Of a stretch of 64,000 nt of DNA, positions 49,201 through 58,639 are shown one piece after another (position 1 is the first letter of the stretch; each line of letters begins with the position of its first letter). Source of the DNA: Leptodactylus fallax (Eukaryota; Chordata; Amphibia; Anura; Leptodactylidae). The DNA is taken from assembly GCA_947044405.1 (NCBI GenBank), contig CAMRHE010000156.1, positions 2,585,001 through 2,649,000 on the forward strand, in the 5' to 3' direction. A program made the position numbers and the translations under genes. The notes below the pieces were generated by a model. That model was not told the origin of the DNA. It ran no database searches and was given only the letters and a program-made list of their open reading frames with translations.

Positions 49201-52200
49201 TCTTGTAAGACAGAAACTGATTTAACCTCCTTAGATTTATTATGGTTCTGTAGGAGCCATCGGGTTTCCTTACCCAGAACAGATGGGAATAAAAACCCCT
49301 TATGAAATTTTACTCCAGGCAGGAAGGAATTTCCTCAGTCTCCCCTCTACCCGGGGCCTAGCGTCATTGCCTATTGGGTCTTGGATCTTTATTACGGGGT
49401 GAGTTGTTAAATAAGAACCCCTTGTGTTTCTTATTGATTCTGCCCAGCTATTATCTCTGGACTTGACAATTTTCTGCCCTCTGTATGCTGCAAAGGGACG
49501 AAAGGACCTCCGTGTCCGACCAGAGGAAGGCAAAGGAAAAACTTTTTTTTTTTTTTTTTTTTTCTGCTGCCTTAGCTAAGATGTCATCCAAGGCTGGTCC
49601 AAAGAGATATTCACCATCACAGGGCAGATTGCACAGCCGGGTCTTAGACCCTACATCACCTGTCCAACTCTTCAGCCATATAGCCCTCCTGGCAGAGTTG
49701 GTCAGGGCAAGGGAGCGAGCTGATAATCTTACAGCGTCAGCTGAAGCATTTGCCAAAAAATCTGCAGCTTTTCTAATAATAATAATAATAATAGTCCTTT
49801 AATAGTCCCACAGTGGGGAAATTCAGTGTGTTACAGCAGCAAAGATAAGATAAGCAGATACAAATACAACATGTACAGGAATGTTCCAAGGTGAGAGGCA
49901 TTACATTAATAGCAGACAGACAGATAGGACGTAGCAGAGGGGGGGGGGGGGGATTTAACAGGCAGAGAGATATTTCAGTTCTCTGTATGTAATGATCTCC
50001 GCTTAGGTCGGTGTTGGTTGTACAGCCTAACCGCGGTGGGGAGGAAAGACGGCAGGGCTGACAGAATCTGCTCTCTTGGGGCCTTATCCCTTAATTGATC
50101 TTCCAGCTCTCCCTAGCCAGATCATAAGGGATCTAGCAGTACAGGTAGCCGCTATATTGGGCTTGAGGGACGCTCCTACTGACTCCCCAGAACACCTTAG
50201 GAAGCTTTCTGCTTTCTTGTCTAAGGGATCCTTCAGGGTACCCATGTCCTGGAAGGGCAGTGCCGAGTTCCTAGAGGCTCTGGCTATGGCAACATCAATT
50301 TTTGGTACATTATCCCAAGAAGAGCAAGCTTCCTCTTCAAACGGGTATTTACGCTTAACTCCTCTAGGGATAAAACCCTTCTTGCTAAGCGATGTAATAT
50401 TTTTATGGACTGGAAAGTGTCTCCTTTGACGAACCTCCAAACATAATGTCCTGTATAGAATGGGAGTGTCTAGAGTCCTCAATCCCCATAGTCGCTCGAA
50501 TGGCTTTGAGCAACTTGTCAGTGTCCTCAACTGGAAAACACGACTGTCCTCCCTCTACATCAGATATTCTCCACTTTCACCTTGAACAGACTCCTCCTCA
50601 GAAGAGGAGTCTTGACCTTGGGTAGAGGAACTAGACTTCTTTTTCTGGCCACTTTTACCCTTAAGGGAACTCCTGACCTCCTCCTGTATCATAGATCTGA
50701 TACCCTGTAAGAATGACGGGGACTCCTCAGCAATAGTTCTATTAATACATGATGGGCAGAGCTTTTTCTCATAAGAAGAAGAAAGTCTAGTTCTACATAA
50801 GGCACATTCCTTATTCTTAGGTCTATCCTACAAAAGACAGGGGAAACCATTAATCAATAAAAAATAAAGGGTTGGCACGCAGCCACTTACATCCCCCTAG
50901 AATACCGAGGAAGGTGGAGGTGGACCTTCATCTTGCCCTCCATCTTGGGGTCTTCCTCCTGCCGGCGGCAGCTGCTGTGGCTGCTGCTGGTCTTCCATAC
51001 TATAGAGACTCGGTGCATGGAGGGCCAGGAACTGCTTAGCAGCTCCACTTTCCTTCAATCTGCATTATATGGCCATTCAGCCGCTAGGCCACGCCCCTTC
51101 CACCGGAAGCCACGCCCACTTCCTGCCAGGCTGGCACCTCCATGTGTCTCCCTGCAGGCCCGGAACTCCTGCGGCCTAAAGCAGAGGAAACACACTCCTT
51201 CTGCCTGGATATCGGAACCCCCGCGCCCGGAACACCAGCGGCGCATAGCTGGGGGGATGGCACCTGACTCCAGACTGGGCCACAGCCACCCCTGCAAGAA
51301 GAGAGGCAACCCCTACCAGGACCAACTCTTTCCTATGCCATCAGGTAAGCCTGCCTCAAGCAGACACGTAGGTCTCCCTCCAGGGACAGGAAACAACTGA
51401 GGGGTAGGAGAGGCTCCACCTTTTTATACCGTAGGTTTCCTGTCCCTGGGGGCGGATCCTCTCTCTGGGTGCTGTCGTGGGTGAAGGGAAAAAGAAGGTA
51501 ATTAAATCTACACTTACAACCAAGTAATCAATCAATACTTACAACACTGCCAAACTTCATAGAGGAGTTCTGATAAGGGTATCTGTAGGAAGCATCACTC
51601 AGCCATATGACAGGTATCATCAAGCAGAACCAGGCGTCCCCAATCACTGCTGTCAGGATTTCATCTCTCATGCTCAGGGATGTTTCCCATTATATACCCT
51701 TTGTGTGTGTCATATAGTGGGCGTCTACAGAAGTGATACACCTCTGTAAGGCCTCACTGATCTCCAAGATCATATTCATGTGGAAGGGGCCAGTTTTCAC
51801 GTGAATATGTCTCATGACATATATGCTTCAAACAGAGTTGCTCCTTTCATGCAAATATAACCTGTTGATCTGGTTGGTGTAGCTATGTAGATATCACCCT
51901 AGACAGCGTTGATCTAATCTGTATAGGTATGTAAATATCACTTCAAACAGAGTCTTTTAATCTAATCTGTATAGGCATGTAAATATCACTTCAGACAGCG
52001 TCTTTGATCTAATCAGTATGGATATGTAAATCTCAGTACAGGTACTGGGTTCAAATTAAGGTTACTTATGGCCTGGCTATCATAAACATCTTGTCATAAG
52101 CAGCCATTTTGTCAAGGGCTGCTATTTTGCAATACAGTAAGGTCTTCCACAGTGAGAAGCAGTGTTAGTAGATGCTCTCCATTCTGGCTCACACATTGTG

Positions 52201-52962
52201 AAGAGTAACTGCCACCCCTTTCTTTCCCCACATCATTTCAGCATCCCCTGAGTTACAACAGTTGCTATAGGCAAGACAAACTTTTTCTTAGTTTTTATAC
52301 AAAGGGCTATGAAGCATCAACCTAGAGTTACTTGCAACTGTGTTAAAACAAAGTTACATGCATTGTGTATTACCTTCTTCCTCTTCCACAGATTCTGCAG
52401 CATCCTCCGAGGCTGCCAGTTTCTTGGCTTGTTGTTCATACCACAACAATCTGGGTGGCTTGTCAGGCCTTGTCCTGGCCTCTTCTTGCTTGCCAGGATT
52501 CCTTTCGTGAACGATGCTAGCTTTCTTTTTGGGAGAGAAGGATGGCTGTGCTTTGACAACCTGCTGAATAGCTACATTCATGGCATCTTTATCAACATTC
52601 TCTGCTTTCATGCCTTTCTCTAAATTCTTCTCATTCAGCATCTCAACCTTCTTTGTGATGGCTTCAGCTGCCTTCTTCTCTAGGTCCAAGTGCTTTTTGG
52701 ATTTTAGGTGGTTTTCATAAGCATTGAAGGTGGAGAACCTCTTACTGCAAGCAGTACAATAGGTGGCAGTTTCCTTGCTCTGCTCCTCCACTACAGCTCT
52801 TTGGGCCAGAACACGTTCTTGGAAATTCTCTGCTGTTACTGGAGGCATGTCAGCCACCTTCCTCTTCAGGTTATATCGGTGCCAGTCAGTCTTATAGTGG
52901 GATCTCTGAATATCAGGATCAGCAAAGGCTACACGGCATGTAATGCAGGTATAGGAAGCCAT
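22164..52962 (-). CDS. ZNF622: ZNF622 / REI1-like zinc-finger protein, six coding exons
   Basis: The spliced product is 468 aa (1407 nt), close to the roughly 477 aa of mammalian ZNF622. Exons are 52374-52962, 45462-45728, 43225-43387, 42325-42440, 25432-25575 and 22164-22291, read leftward; every junction is GT-AG and phases agree. Four C2H2-type fingers are visible: C6/C9/H22/H28, C69/C72/H85/H91, C244/C247/H260/H265 and C295/C298/H314/H320. An acidic Ser/Asp/Glu stretch (about 183-222) precedes the third finger, and the basic C-terminus ends in QVRF. Known for the family: REI1/ZNF622 proteins act in cytoplasmic maturation of 60S ribosomal subunits, and ZNF622 also binds kinases and MYBL2. 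The start has a good Kozak context (A at -3, G at +4). Introns of 6645, 2074, 784, 16749 and 3140 nt carry most of the transposons here. No frameshift or stop is seen. Confidence 0.95.
23375..24174. mobile_element. Non-autonomous hAT element
   Basis: Termini CAGGGATCAGCAACC and GGTTGCTGACCCCTG are inverted. They are flanked by a perfect 8-bp duplication GTCTATAA (23367-23374 and 24175-24182). No transposase ORF. A smaller hAT element is nested inside. Confidence 0.88.
23488..23675. mobile_element. Nested 188-bp hAT MITE
   Basis: Ends CAGTGATTATCAAC and GGTTGTGAAACACTG are flanked by perfect TCCTACAT duplications (23480-23487 and 23676-23683). It inserted into the hAT element at 23375-24174 after that element had landed. 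Confidence 0.85.
24291..25431. other. ZNF622 intron sequence
   Basis: AT-rich intron DNA without recognised elements. A T-run at 25327-25343 lies just 3' of the exon donor. Confidence 0.5.
25432..25575 (-). CDS. ZNF622: ZNF622 fifth coding exon
   Basis: Flanked by acceptor TTTCTATTACAG and donor GTAAGT. It encodes GARIGHRSLMKYYKQKFG through VLQQYKALGWTGGT, the conserved C-terminal block. Translation past the donor gives unrelated residues, so the donor is placed at 25431/25430. Confidence 0.94.
26179..27812 (+). mobile_element. Tc1/mariner element with intact transposase
   Basis: 1634 bp with TA at 26177-26178 and 27813-27814. Long inverted repeats start CAGTGCCTTGCGAAAGTATT and extend about 200 bp with few differences. 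It carries one uninterrupted transposase gene. Confidence 0.95.
26573..27592 (+). CDS. Tc1 transposase, intact (DD34E, 339 aa)
   Basis: This cut-and-paste transposase binds the element ends and moves it to TA sites. The N-terminal half holds a paired-like HTH (about 15-45), a GRPSKLS hinge (58-64) and a second HTH (about 80-110). The catalytic triad is D152 (WSDETKIELFG), D243 (QQDNDPKH) and E278 (PDLNPIENLW), giving 34 residues between the last two. The protein ends GGATKY at normal family length with no stop or frameshift. A basic RRR at 68-70 and the GRP hinge could serve nuclear import. It is likely the youngest Tc1 copy in the window. Confidence 0.95.
   Translation: MKTKEHTRQVRDTVVEKFKAGFGYKKISQTLNIPRSTVQAIILKWKEYQTTANLPRPGRPSKLSSQTRRRLIRDVAKRPMITLDELQRSTAEVGESVHRTTISRTLHKSGLYGRVARRKPFLKDIHKNSHLKFATSHLGDTPNMWNKVLWSDETKIELFGHNAKRYVWCKSNTAHHPEHTIPTVKHVGGSIMVWACFSSAGTGKMVKIDGKMDGAKYWTILEENLLESAKDLRLGRRFIFQQDNDPKHKAKSSMEWFTNKRIQVLEWPSQSPDLNPIENLWKELKTAVHKRSPSYLTELELFSKEERARISVSRCAKLIETYPKRLAAVIAAKGGATKY
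27819..29462 (+). mobile_element. Second Tc1/mariner element, adjacent and head-to-tail
   Basis: 1644 bp. Ends CAGTCATATGAAAAAGTTTG and its inverted copy lie inside TA at 27817-27818 and 29463-29464. Only TATATA separates it from the preceding Tc1 element. Subterminal repeats are long (about 200 bp) and nearly identical, so the copy is fairly young. Confidence 0.95.
28216..29235 (+). pseudogene. Tc1 transposase with two in-frame stops
   Basis: The frame MGSSKQLSNDLKTK to GGSTKY is maintained over 340 codons. It is cut by TAG at 28666-28668 and TAA at 28894-28896. The first replaces the Trp codon of the usual W-S/T-DE block. Catalytic segments TDETKIELFG, QQDNDPKH and PDLNIIEHLW are preserved. 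There are no indels, so damage is only point mutations. Confidence 0.93.
30155..30379. mobile_element. Palindromic repeat family A, copy 2
   Basis: TAAGGCTGAGGTCCCACGTT at the left mirrors AATGTGGGGCCTTAGCCTA at the right, and TTTTGAGCCAAAGCC mirrors GGCTTTGGCTCAAAA. About 225 bp, no ORF. It is the cleanest of the three copies. Confidence 0.8.
30380..31964. other. ZNF622 intron sequence
   Basis: AT-rich with no recognised element or ORF of interest. Confidence 0.5.
31965..32393. mobile_element. Fold-back TTAA element, copy 2
   Basis: AGGGGTGGTCCAGTTT (left) mirrors AAACTGGACAATCCCTTT (right). TTCCGCCCAGTGGATAA mirrors its inverse near 32240, and CAGGTGCACAGCTCGTTA mirrors AACAAGCTGTGCACCTG. 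TTAA is at the left edge (31965-31968); the right edge is mutated. Confidence 0.8.
32810..35640 (-). mobile_element. Degenerate DIRS element B (RT deleted, right end lost)
   Basis: The left terminus TACTCTCCGTAAAATCCTTT leads to GGGGGACAGTACCATG. An internal complementary region at about 33115-33215 contains TGTGTCCCCCAATGAATACA and ACACTGGGGGACACAGCA. Minus-strand fragments in order are gag-like sequence (34.4-35.6 kb), RNase H/methylase-like blocks (about 33.6-34.1 kb, WGTPDVDL and PRYVAWSQDP readable with stops) and a recombinase tail (33.25-33.45 kb). The RT segment of element A (about 38.0-38.8 kb) has no counterpart; a 19-nt A-run at 34312-34330 sits at that junction. Confidence 0.75.
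35784..41633 (-). mobile_element. DIRS element A, full-length but degenerate
   Basis: Inverted termini are present at 35784-35950 and 41490-41633, sharing CACTGGGGGA, CCATGGTATAGACCTGGTCA and CTATACCCTGCCACAGCCAC. The internal complementary region lies at about 36065-36170. On the minus strand are gag-like sequence (39.0-41.3 kb), RT (38.2-38.8 kb) and recombinase remnants (36.2-37.2 kb). Repeated stops and shifts make it non-coding. It is the same family and orientation as element B next to it. Confidence 0.8.
38190..38810 (-). pseudogene. DIRS reverse transcriptase remnant (element A)
   Basis: Recognisable minus-strand blocks are YLFSIPKKDSFLRPIMDLKG, SVVASLEMDKEF, VALPFGLASA and MAILRARGVAMFPDLDDLLV. 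They lie in several frames. The catalytic YxDD is now DLDD, and multiple frameshifts confirm decay. Confidence 0.8.
41634..42324. other. ZNF622 intron sequence
   Basis: Between the DIRS terminus and the next exon. No feature is recognised. Confidence 0.5.
42325..42440 (-). CDS. ZNF622: ZNF622 fourth coding exon
   Basis: Flanked by acceptor TTATTGTGCAATAG and donor GTGGGG. It encodes SSYPDHKEGED through MELVLPSG. It is followed by the longest intron (16.7 kb), which holds two Tc1 elements and two DIRS copies. Confidence 0.92.
43225..43387 (-). CDS. ZNF622: ZNF622 third coding exon (fourth finger)
   Basis: Flanked by acceptor TTCTGTTCCTGTAG and donor GTAGGT. It encodes the GEKVGVGKICLWCNERGKS segment and the FTDGDAALEFADFYDFR stretch, which is nearly invariant in vertebrate ZNF622. 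Confidence 0.94.
43733..45161. mobile_element. Non-autonomous hAT element, 1.4 kb
   Basis: Ends CACAGGTGTCAAAC and GTTTGACACCCCTG are inverted with two mismatches. They are flanked by a perfect 8-bp duplication ACCTAGTG (43725-43732, 45162-45169). Inside are GC-rich inverted segments, two TATACTCCGGGG-type hairpins (44250-44300, 44535-44580) and a minisatellite. It sits in a ZNF622 intron and carries no transposase. Confidence 0.88.
44600..44908. repeat. Ten-copy 31-bp minisatellite
   Basis: The unit is approximately CACTATGGAGCATAATACCG followed by TGTGCAGGGGC. About ten copies diverge by a few bases each, with local runs of near-identical neighbours. It lies wholly within the hAT element. 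Confidence 0.9.
45462..45728 (-). CDS. ZNF622: ZNF622 second coding exon (acidic region and third finger)
   Basis: Acceptor TTGCATTTGCAG and donor GTGGGT flank 267 nt. The peptide begins GWEDVDSDEEE and includes GAIPITDCLFC and FFIPDIEY, which are hallmarks of ZNF622. It enters with two bases of a split codon and leaves in phase 1. Confidence 0.93.
46524..46605. repeat. DIRS internal complementary region
   Basis: The left half is the exact reverse complement of the left element end (TTCTGGAAAATCCAATTACC and flanks). The right half is the reverse complement of the right end (TTCCCTTCACCCACGACAGC). In DIRS elements this region templates restoration of the ends through a circular intermediate. 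Confidence 0.88.
46622..47400 (-). pseudogene. DIRS tyrosine recombinase, frameshifted
   Basis: The N-terminal part (46895-47398) has WVIRFIKAASRSRP and ALTSAGHIGELQALS. Related copies usually carry Arg in this box, so the first catalytic Arg seems lost. The C-terminal part in another frame (46622-46879) keeps HSTR and the nucleophile region FFHHYRLD. A G-run at 46820-46830 and neighbouring shifts break the frame. Confidence 0.8.
47600..49290 (-). pseudogene. DIRS RT / RNase H / methylase-like polyprotein, frameshifted
   Basis: RT begins LFWVRKPDGSYRTIINLRRL, then CWMAVIDLKDAYYHVPI, ALPFGISMAPRVFTK and the active site IPYLDDFLIV (YLDD at 48915-48926). RNase H is seen as ITMDASPRGWGAHM, SNQRELMAI, SDNMTAVSYINKQGG and GSDNFRADFLSR. 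The downstream PFGVDALSYKWDFNLAYAFP block corresponds to the methylase-like region. A shift occurs near 49050 and another at the 12-nt A-run 47958-47969. All catalytic motifs are intact. Confidence 0.88.
49440..50998 (-). pseudogene. DIRS gag, interrupted by a LINE tail
   Basis: The start is MEDQQQPQQLPPAGGRPQDG (50998). A likely 63-nt intron (50828-50890) is followed by a CxxC..CxxC segment (KECALCRTRL, KLCPSC). Further blocks are FEEEACSSWDNVPK and DPLDKKAESFL. The C-terminal block SARSLALTNSARRAIWLKSW lies beyond a LINE fragment at about 49775-50075. A 20-nt A-run and other shifts break the frame. Confidence 0.75.
49775..50075 (-). mobile_element. LINE 3'-end insertion in DIRS gag
   Basis: On the minus strand, a piece of ORF (LPSFLPTAVRLYNQHRPKR) is followed by a 3' tail GGGACTATTAAAGGACTATT and (ATT)n, as in 5'-truncated LINE insertions. 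The last 65 bp match the fragment at 5296-5360. A 13-nt G-run lies at 49939-49951. Confidence 0.65.
51495..52373. other. ZNF622 intron sequence
   Basis: No gene. A block of GTATAGGTATGTAAATATCA-type units recurs about three times at 51880-52040 as a degenerate tandem repeat. Confidence 0.5.
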
Positions 52963-53003
52963 TTTTTTTATTTTTTTTTACTAAAGTCTGGTTTTCTTGA
53001 AAA
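52374..53003 (-). CDS. ZNF622: ZNF622 first coding exon with 41-nt 5' UTR
   Basis: Coding part is 52374-52962 (196 codons plus 1 nt). It holds the first two zinc fingers and the lysine-rich linker. The donor follows a run of GAA/GAG codons and reads GTAATA. Upstream of the ATG, a pyrimidine-rich TTTGTTTTCCAG at 53004-53015 is a convincing acceptor. This suggests a further untranslated exon farther 5'. Confidence 0.9.
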
Positions 53004-54239
53004 CTGGAAAACAAATCACAACATTTTCAGGATATTAACCTATGTTTTGCTACAGCAGAATGCAAGTATGAAATATGCAGTGATTCTGAAGTCTACAAAC
53101 ATAAGTAAAACTGATACTGTATTTACACAACATGTGCTATATGACTTCTGCTGTGTGACCTTATGATACTTTTTTATTATAAGCTAGACGCACAGTACAA
53201 AGTAAAGTACTACAAAATACCTGTGTTCTTGTGGTGCACTGAAAAAAATATTAGATTTACCGTTTAAAGGGACCTCATCTCATTAAAAATGCAGTACAAT
53301 CCACAGACAGCATTTTATAGAGCAGGAAGAGCTGAGCAGATTGATGTATAGTTTTGTGGGAAAAGATTCAGTAGAACTTTCTGAGTCCAGTGGGTGGTCC
53401 TTATACGTGACAGCCTCCCCTGAATAGAGATAACTGTCAAGGATGATCACATATTGGACTCCTAGGCATAGAGAGATCAGGGATATGAACAAGTTACACT
53501 AAATTTTTTTCTACAATAATGTAGACTGGACCCCTTCAAGCACACTCTTAACCGCTTAAGAACAAAGGGTGTGGGACAAAATTTTTTAAAAAAGAAAAAG
53601 AAACGATACTCATCTACCACCAGTTTGGGTAACGCGACCGCTGTTCCTTCCAGTCCACAAACTGCCCAGGGCCAGAAGTGCAGCCACTGACCTCAGAAGT
53701 CACACTCTAGATACCGGTGATATATCAGCAGTGACACTACCCAATTTGTGACCACTGACTGACTGTAGCGGTCACTTGACCAACTGCACTTAAGGTCCCA
53801 GCAATCTGTGGACCACAGGCAAGGCGGACAAACTGCCCAAACTGAGACCCAAGGTATGTATGTTTTTTTTCTTATTATTACTTTATCCTACCTTAGGCTC
53901 CCAGCAGGTTTTTTCATTTATCTCAGACAACCCTGTGAACTTTATTTTACAGTTTAGTTTGATTACAGTGACAAATTCATATTTTTTCATCTTACATCTT
54001 ATTACTGTTAAAAATATTCTGACATCCCACTCCGTCTAACCTCTCAGATGAGATGTTTGCTACTGACTGAAGCATCAAAAGTGTTAAATATACGGGATCA
54101 GAGTTATCTCTGTTATATAGATAGCACAGATGTAGGTGTCGCTGACTGTCAGAACAAAGTCTATATGTTTATTAAAACTTAGACTTGTTCCAGTCACCAT
54201 AAAGGGAAGTTAGCTGAGCTGTGATGTAGGGCTGGGTGA
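53004..54239. other. Non-coding DNA, candidate 5'-UTR intron
   Basis: No ORF or transposon ends are recognised. Confidence 0.45.
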
Positions 54240-54699
54240 TTAAAGGGGTTGTACAGTTTCTGAAAACAAATATTATTTACTTAACAAAAGTTACACAAAT
54301 TTTGCAATATTTGTATCTGTATCAATTCCTCATGACTTTCTAGATTTCTGCTCATTGCCCATAGTCATGTGACAGGCTGTTATTACAGTCACAGCACAGT
54401 AACCAAACATCTCTATGGTAATGATCTGTGCGCCTGTGTGCTCATCACATGACCATTAGTAGTAGAAGCTTATCCTATTCTGAAAAAACTGAAGAAGCTG
54501 AAAAGTAAGTGCCCTAACTTTTCTATTCACCACATGATCATGGACTGGTTTTTATCCGCTGGAGGTAAACAAAGAATGACAGCAAGCAGAAAACTAGACA
54601 GCAGTGAGAAATGGATATAGAAAGTACATTGGAAAATTGTACAAATTTTCATTATACAAACAATAACATTTATTTGCATAAACCAGACAACCCCTTTAA
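54240..54699. mobile_element. Fold-back TTAA element, copy 3
   Basis: TTAA edges lie at 54240-54243 and 54696-54699. AGGGGTTGTACAGTTTCTG mirrors ACCAGACAACCCCT. It shares GACAGCAAGCAGAAA and TGTATCAATTCCTCA motifs with 31965-32393. Confidence 0.85.
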
Positions 54700-56635
54700 A
54701 CAAATTAATTTGAGAAATTCACCAGTTTGGGGCCTCGCAAATTTTTCTTTTTTTTATCAGATCATATTTATTGAAACCACCAACCAAATACATTTTTCCG
54801 TTGTTTTCAAACAGAAAAAACAAACAAGACAAACAACAAAGACAACACAAGATCCATCACTGTAAATTACAATAATAATAATAATAAAGCATACATGACA
54901 TGAGGGCAAGGTATAACAAGTAAACTAGTCCCAACCCACCCACAGCAACAGCATGATTCTGCTTTTGAACAGAATCCTTAAATCAATTGTATTTACTTTT
55001 ACAGGAGAGAGGTGCCCGAGCACCTCACAATTCACACTATTGGCCTTACGGGCAGCACCGTGACTCAGGGGTCAGGCAGGCGTATTGAATCTTGGGCAGT
55101 CAAACAGCTCCCACATGGGGGATGGGGGGGGGGTGAGATGCAGAAATCTTGAAGGGTACAGTCAGGAGGCACAAGTTGCAGGGGCTGCAGAGTATAGGAA
55201 TAGTAATACTCTCCTTGAGGCAAGATGGAAAAGGTCTGGCTGGTGTCAGCAGCCCACAAAAATCAAAGGAGCCAGAGAAGCCTAAAGCAGGCACCATGCT
55301 TCCTTAAAATGGGTTAAGGATGGCACAGCTGCACCACACCCCTGCATGGGAGCTGTTCAACCACCCAGAATTTACTACAGCACTAGAGACATTAAAAGGG
55401 TTATCTGGTCTCAAAAGCATTTTTCAAACTGATGGCCTATCCACAGGTTAGATGAGCAGTAACTGATATGAGACACCGCTCTGCATATCCGGCAGCATCC
55501 AGGTGTCAGAAGCTGCTACAGGGGATGCTTCTGAAACAGCTGATCAGTGTGGGGTCCAGATTTCGCTGTAGGTTTTTGAGCCAAAACTGAGTGTGGATTC
55601 AGCAGGAAGGAGAAATATAAGTGCTTCCTTTATATTCTCCATGCCTTTCGCAGCCACTCTTGGCATTGGCTCAAAAACCACAGGAAAATCTGTGACTAAA
55701 AAGCAGCTTTTCCTCAACATTGTGGCCTGAGCCTTAAAGCTCTAAATGGCTTCCTCCTGCATCGAATCCTTGGTCAAAATAAGGTGAAGCATTTACAAAC
55801 ACTTCTGCCACACAACTCGCCCCTGCAAATTGTGCAGTAGTATAGGTCAGAGCACCTTTACCTTGCCATCAAAGGTCACACTACATTTTTTTTCGGAAGA
55901 GTAAAAATACTCCCCTTGTCACTTTTGAGGAATACTTTTCACCAAGGAGGAGTACAAAGTAATGGTAATAAATGATATGTGGGCATAATAATGCTAAGAG
56001 GTCACTATTTAGACCAGGAGACAATTACTGTCTTCCATGTATAAATAGCAAATTTAGGCTTTCATTTTTATGGTGTGCACAGTGTGAGAATGTAGTTCTT
56101 ATTTATACCATTTTGGTAAATGTCCAACATTTTGATCACTTTTTATTCAATTGTTTTTGGGAGCGGAAACAGTGAAATAATGGCGATTCGGCCATTTTGC
56201 AATATTTATTTATTTATTTATTTGTTTTCTACTGCTGCAGCGTTTGCTATATGGAATAAATATATATTTTTTTATAGTTAGGGAATTTTCAGATGTGGGG
56301 AAATCAAATTTGTTTTGTGATTTAGGTTTAAAGATAGGTGATTTGAATGTTCAACGGGGGGGGGGGGAATCAAACACATCCAAGTGGGACTCCAACTCAG
56401 GTATACCGATATTATACACTATATAGTGGTAAGTAGAGGCTCAATAGACAATTTAGGTGAATACACCACAGGAAACATTTCATGAATTACAGGTGATGTC
56501 TCTGACTGAAATCATTTTCTGTCTCTATCTGGACTGGGCTGCCATGACAATTTTTCCAGCTGTGACTAATCTCTGTAAAGTTTGCAATACAGACATCTTT
56601 GGCTCCTTTTCCAATTAAAAAAAAAAAAAAAAAAA
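54700..56635. other. Repeat-derived non-coding DNA
   Basis: 55553-55738 is a third copy of palindromic family A (TTTTTGAGCCAAAACTGAG, GCATTGGCTCAAAAACC). 56040-56345 is a fragment of the 60-61 kb dispersed repeat. A short AAT microsatellite lies near 54875. No gene is seen. Confidence 0.55.
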
Positions 56636-56965
56636 AATCAGTGGAGTTCCAACACCCCTGCTGATCAGCTGTTTGAAGGGAACAGCAGCACTTGTGAGAG
56701 TGCCATGACCCCTTCTCTGTTTACACTGTATTGTTCATTTCATAGTGGTCATGTAATGTAACTACAGCCTCATCCTAACACTTATATAGGATGGGGTGGT
56801 AATTACATCACATGGTCACTATAAAACAAACTTAATATAAACAGAGAAGGGGTCACCATGCCTGCTCGTGTGCTATGGCACCTTCAAACAGCTGATCGGT
56901 GGAGATCCAATTGTCATAACCCCAATGATCTCTTATTGATGATCTATCCTCATCTATCCTTTATT
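56636..56965. mobile_element. Fold-back element
   Basis: TGCTGATCAGCTGTTTGAAGG and CCCCTTCTCTGTTTACACT at the left recur inverted at 56845-56905. The left arm starts after a 23-nt A-run. No ORF. Confidence 0.7.
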
Positions 56966-57047
56966 GATCAATAAAAATAACCTGGAAAACTCCTGTAATA
57001 AAGGCCAAGCGTTCCTTAATTTAATACTGTCCAATTGCCCCCTTATA

Positions 57048-58637
<1,590 letters not shown>

Positions 58638-58639
58638 TA

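Larger units (their letters stand above)
46259..51494 (-). mobile_element. Near-complete DIRS retrotransposon
   Basis: Inverted terminal repeats 46297-46388 and 51391-51482 share TAGGTTTCCTGTCCCTGGG. The internal complementary region at 46524-46605 joins the reverse complements of both extreme ends. Minus-strand order is gag (50998 to 49440), RT/RNase H (49290 to 48000), methylase-like block (48000 to 47600) and tyrosine recombinase (47400 to 46620). This is the canonical DIRS layout. It lies in a ZNF622 intron in the same transcriptional direction. Confidence 0.92.
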
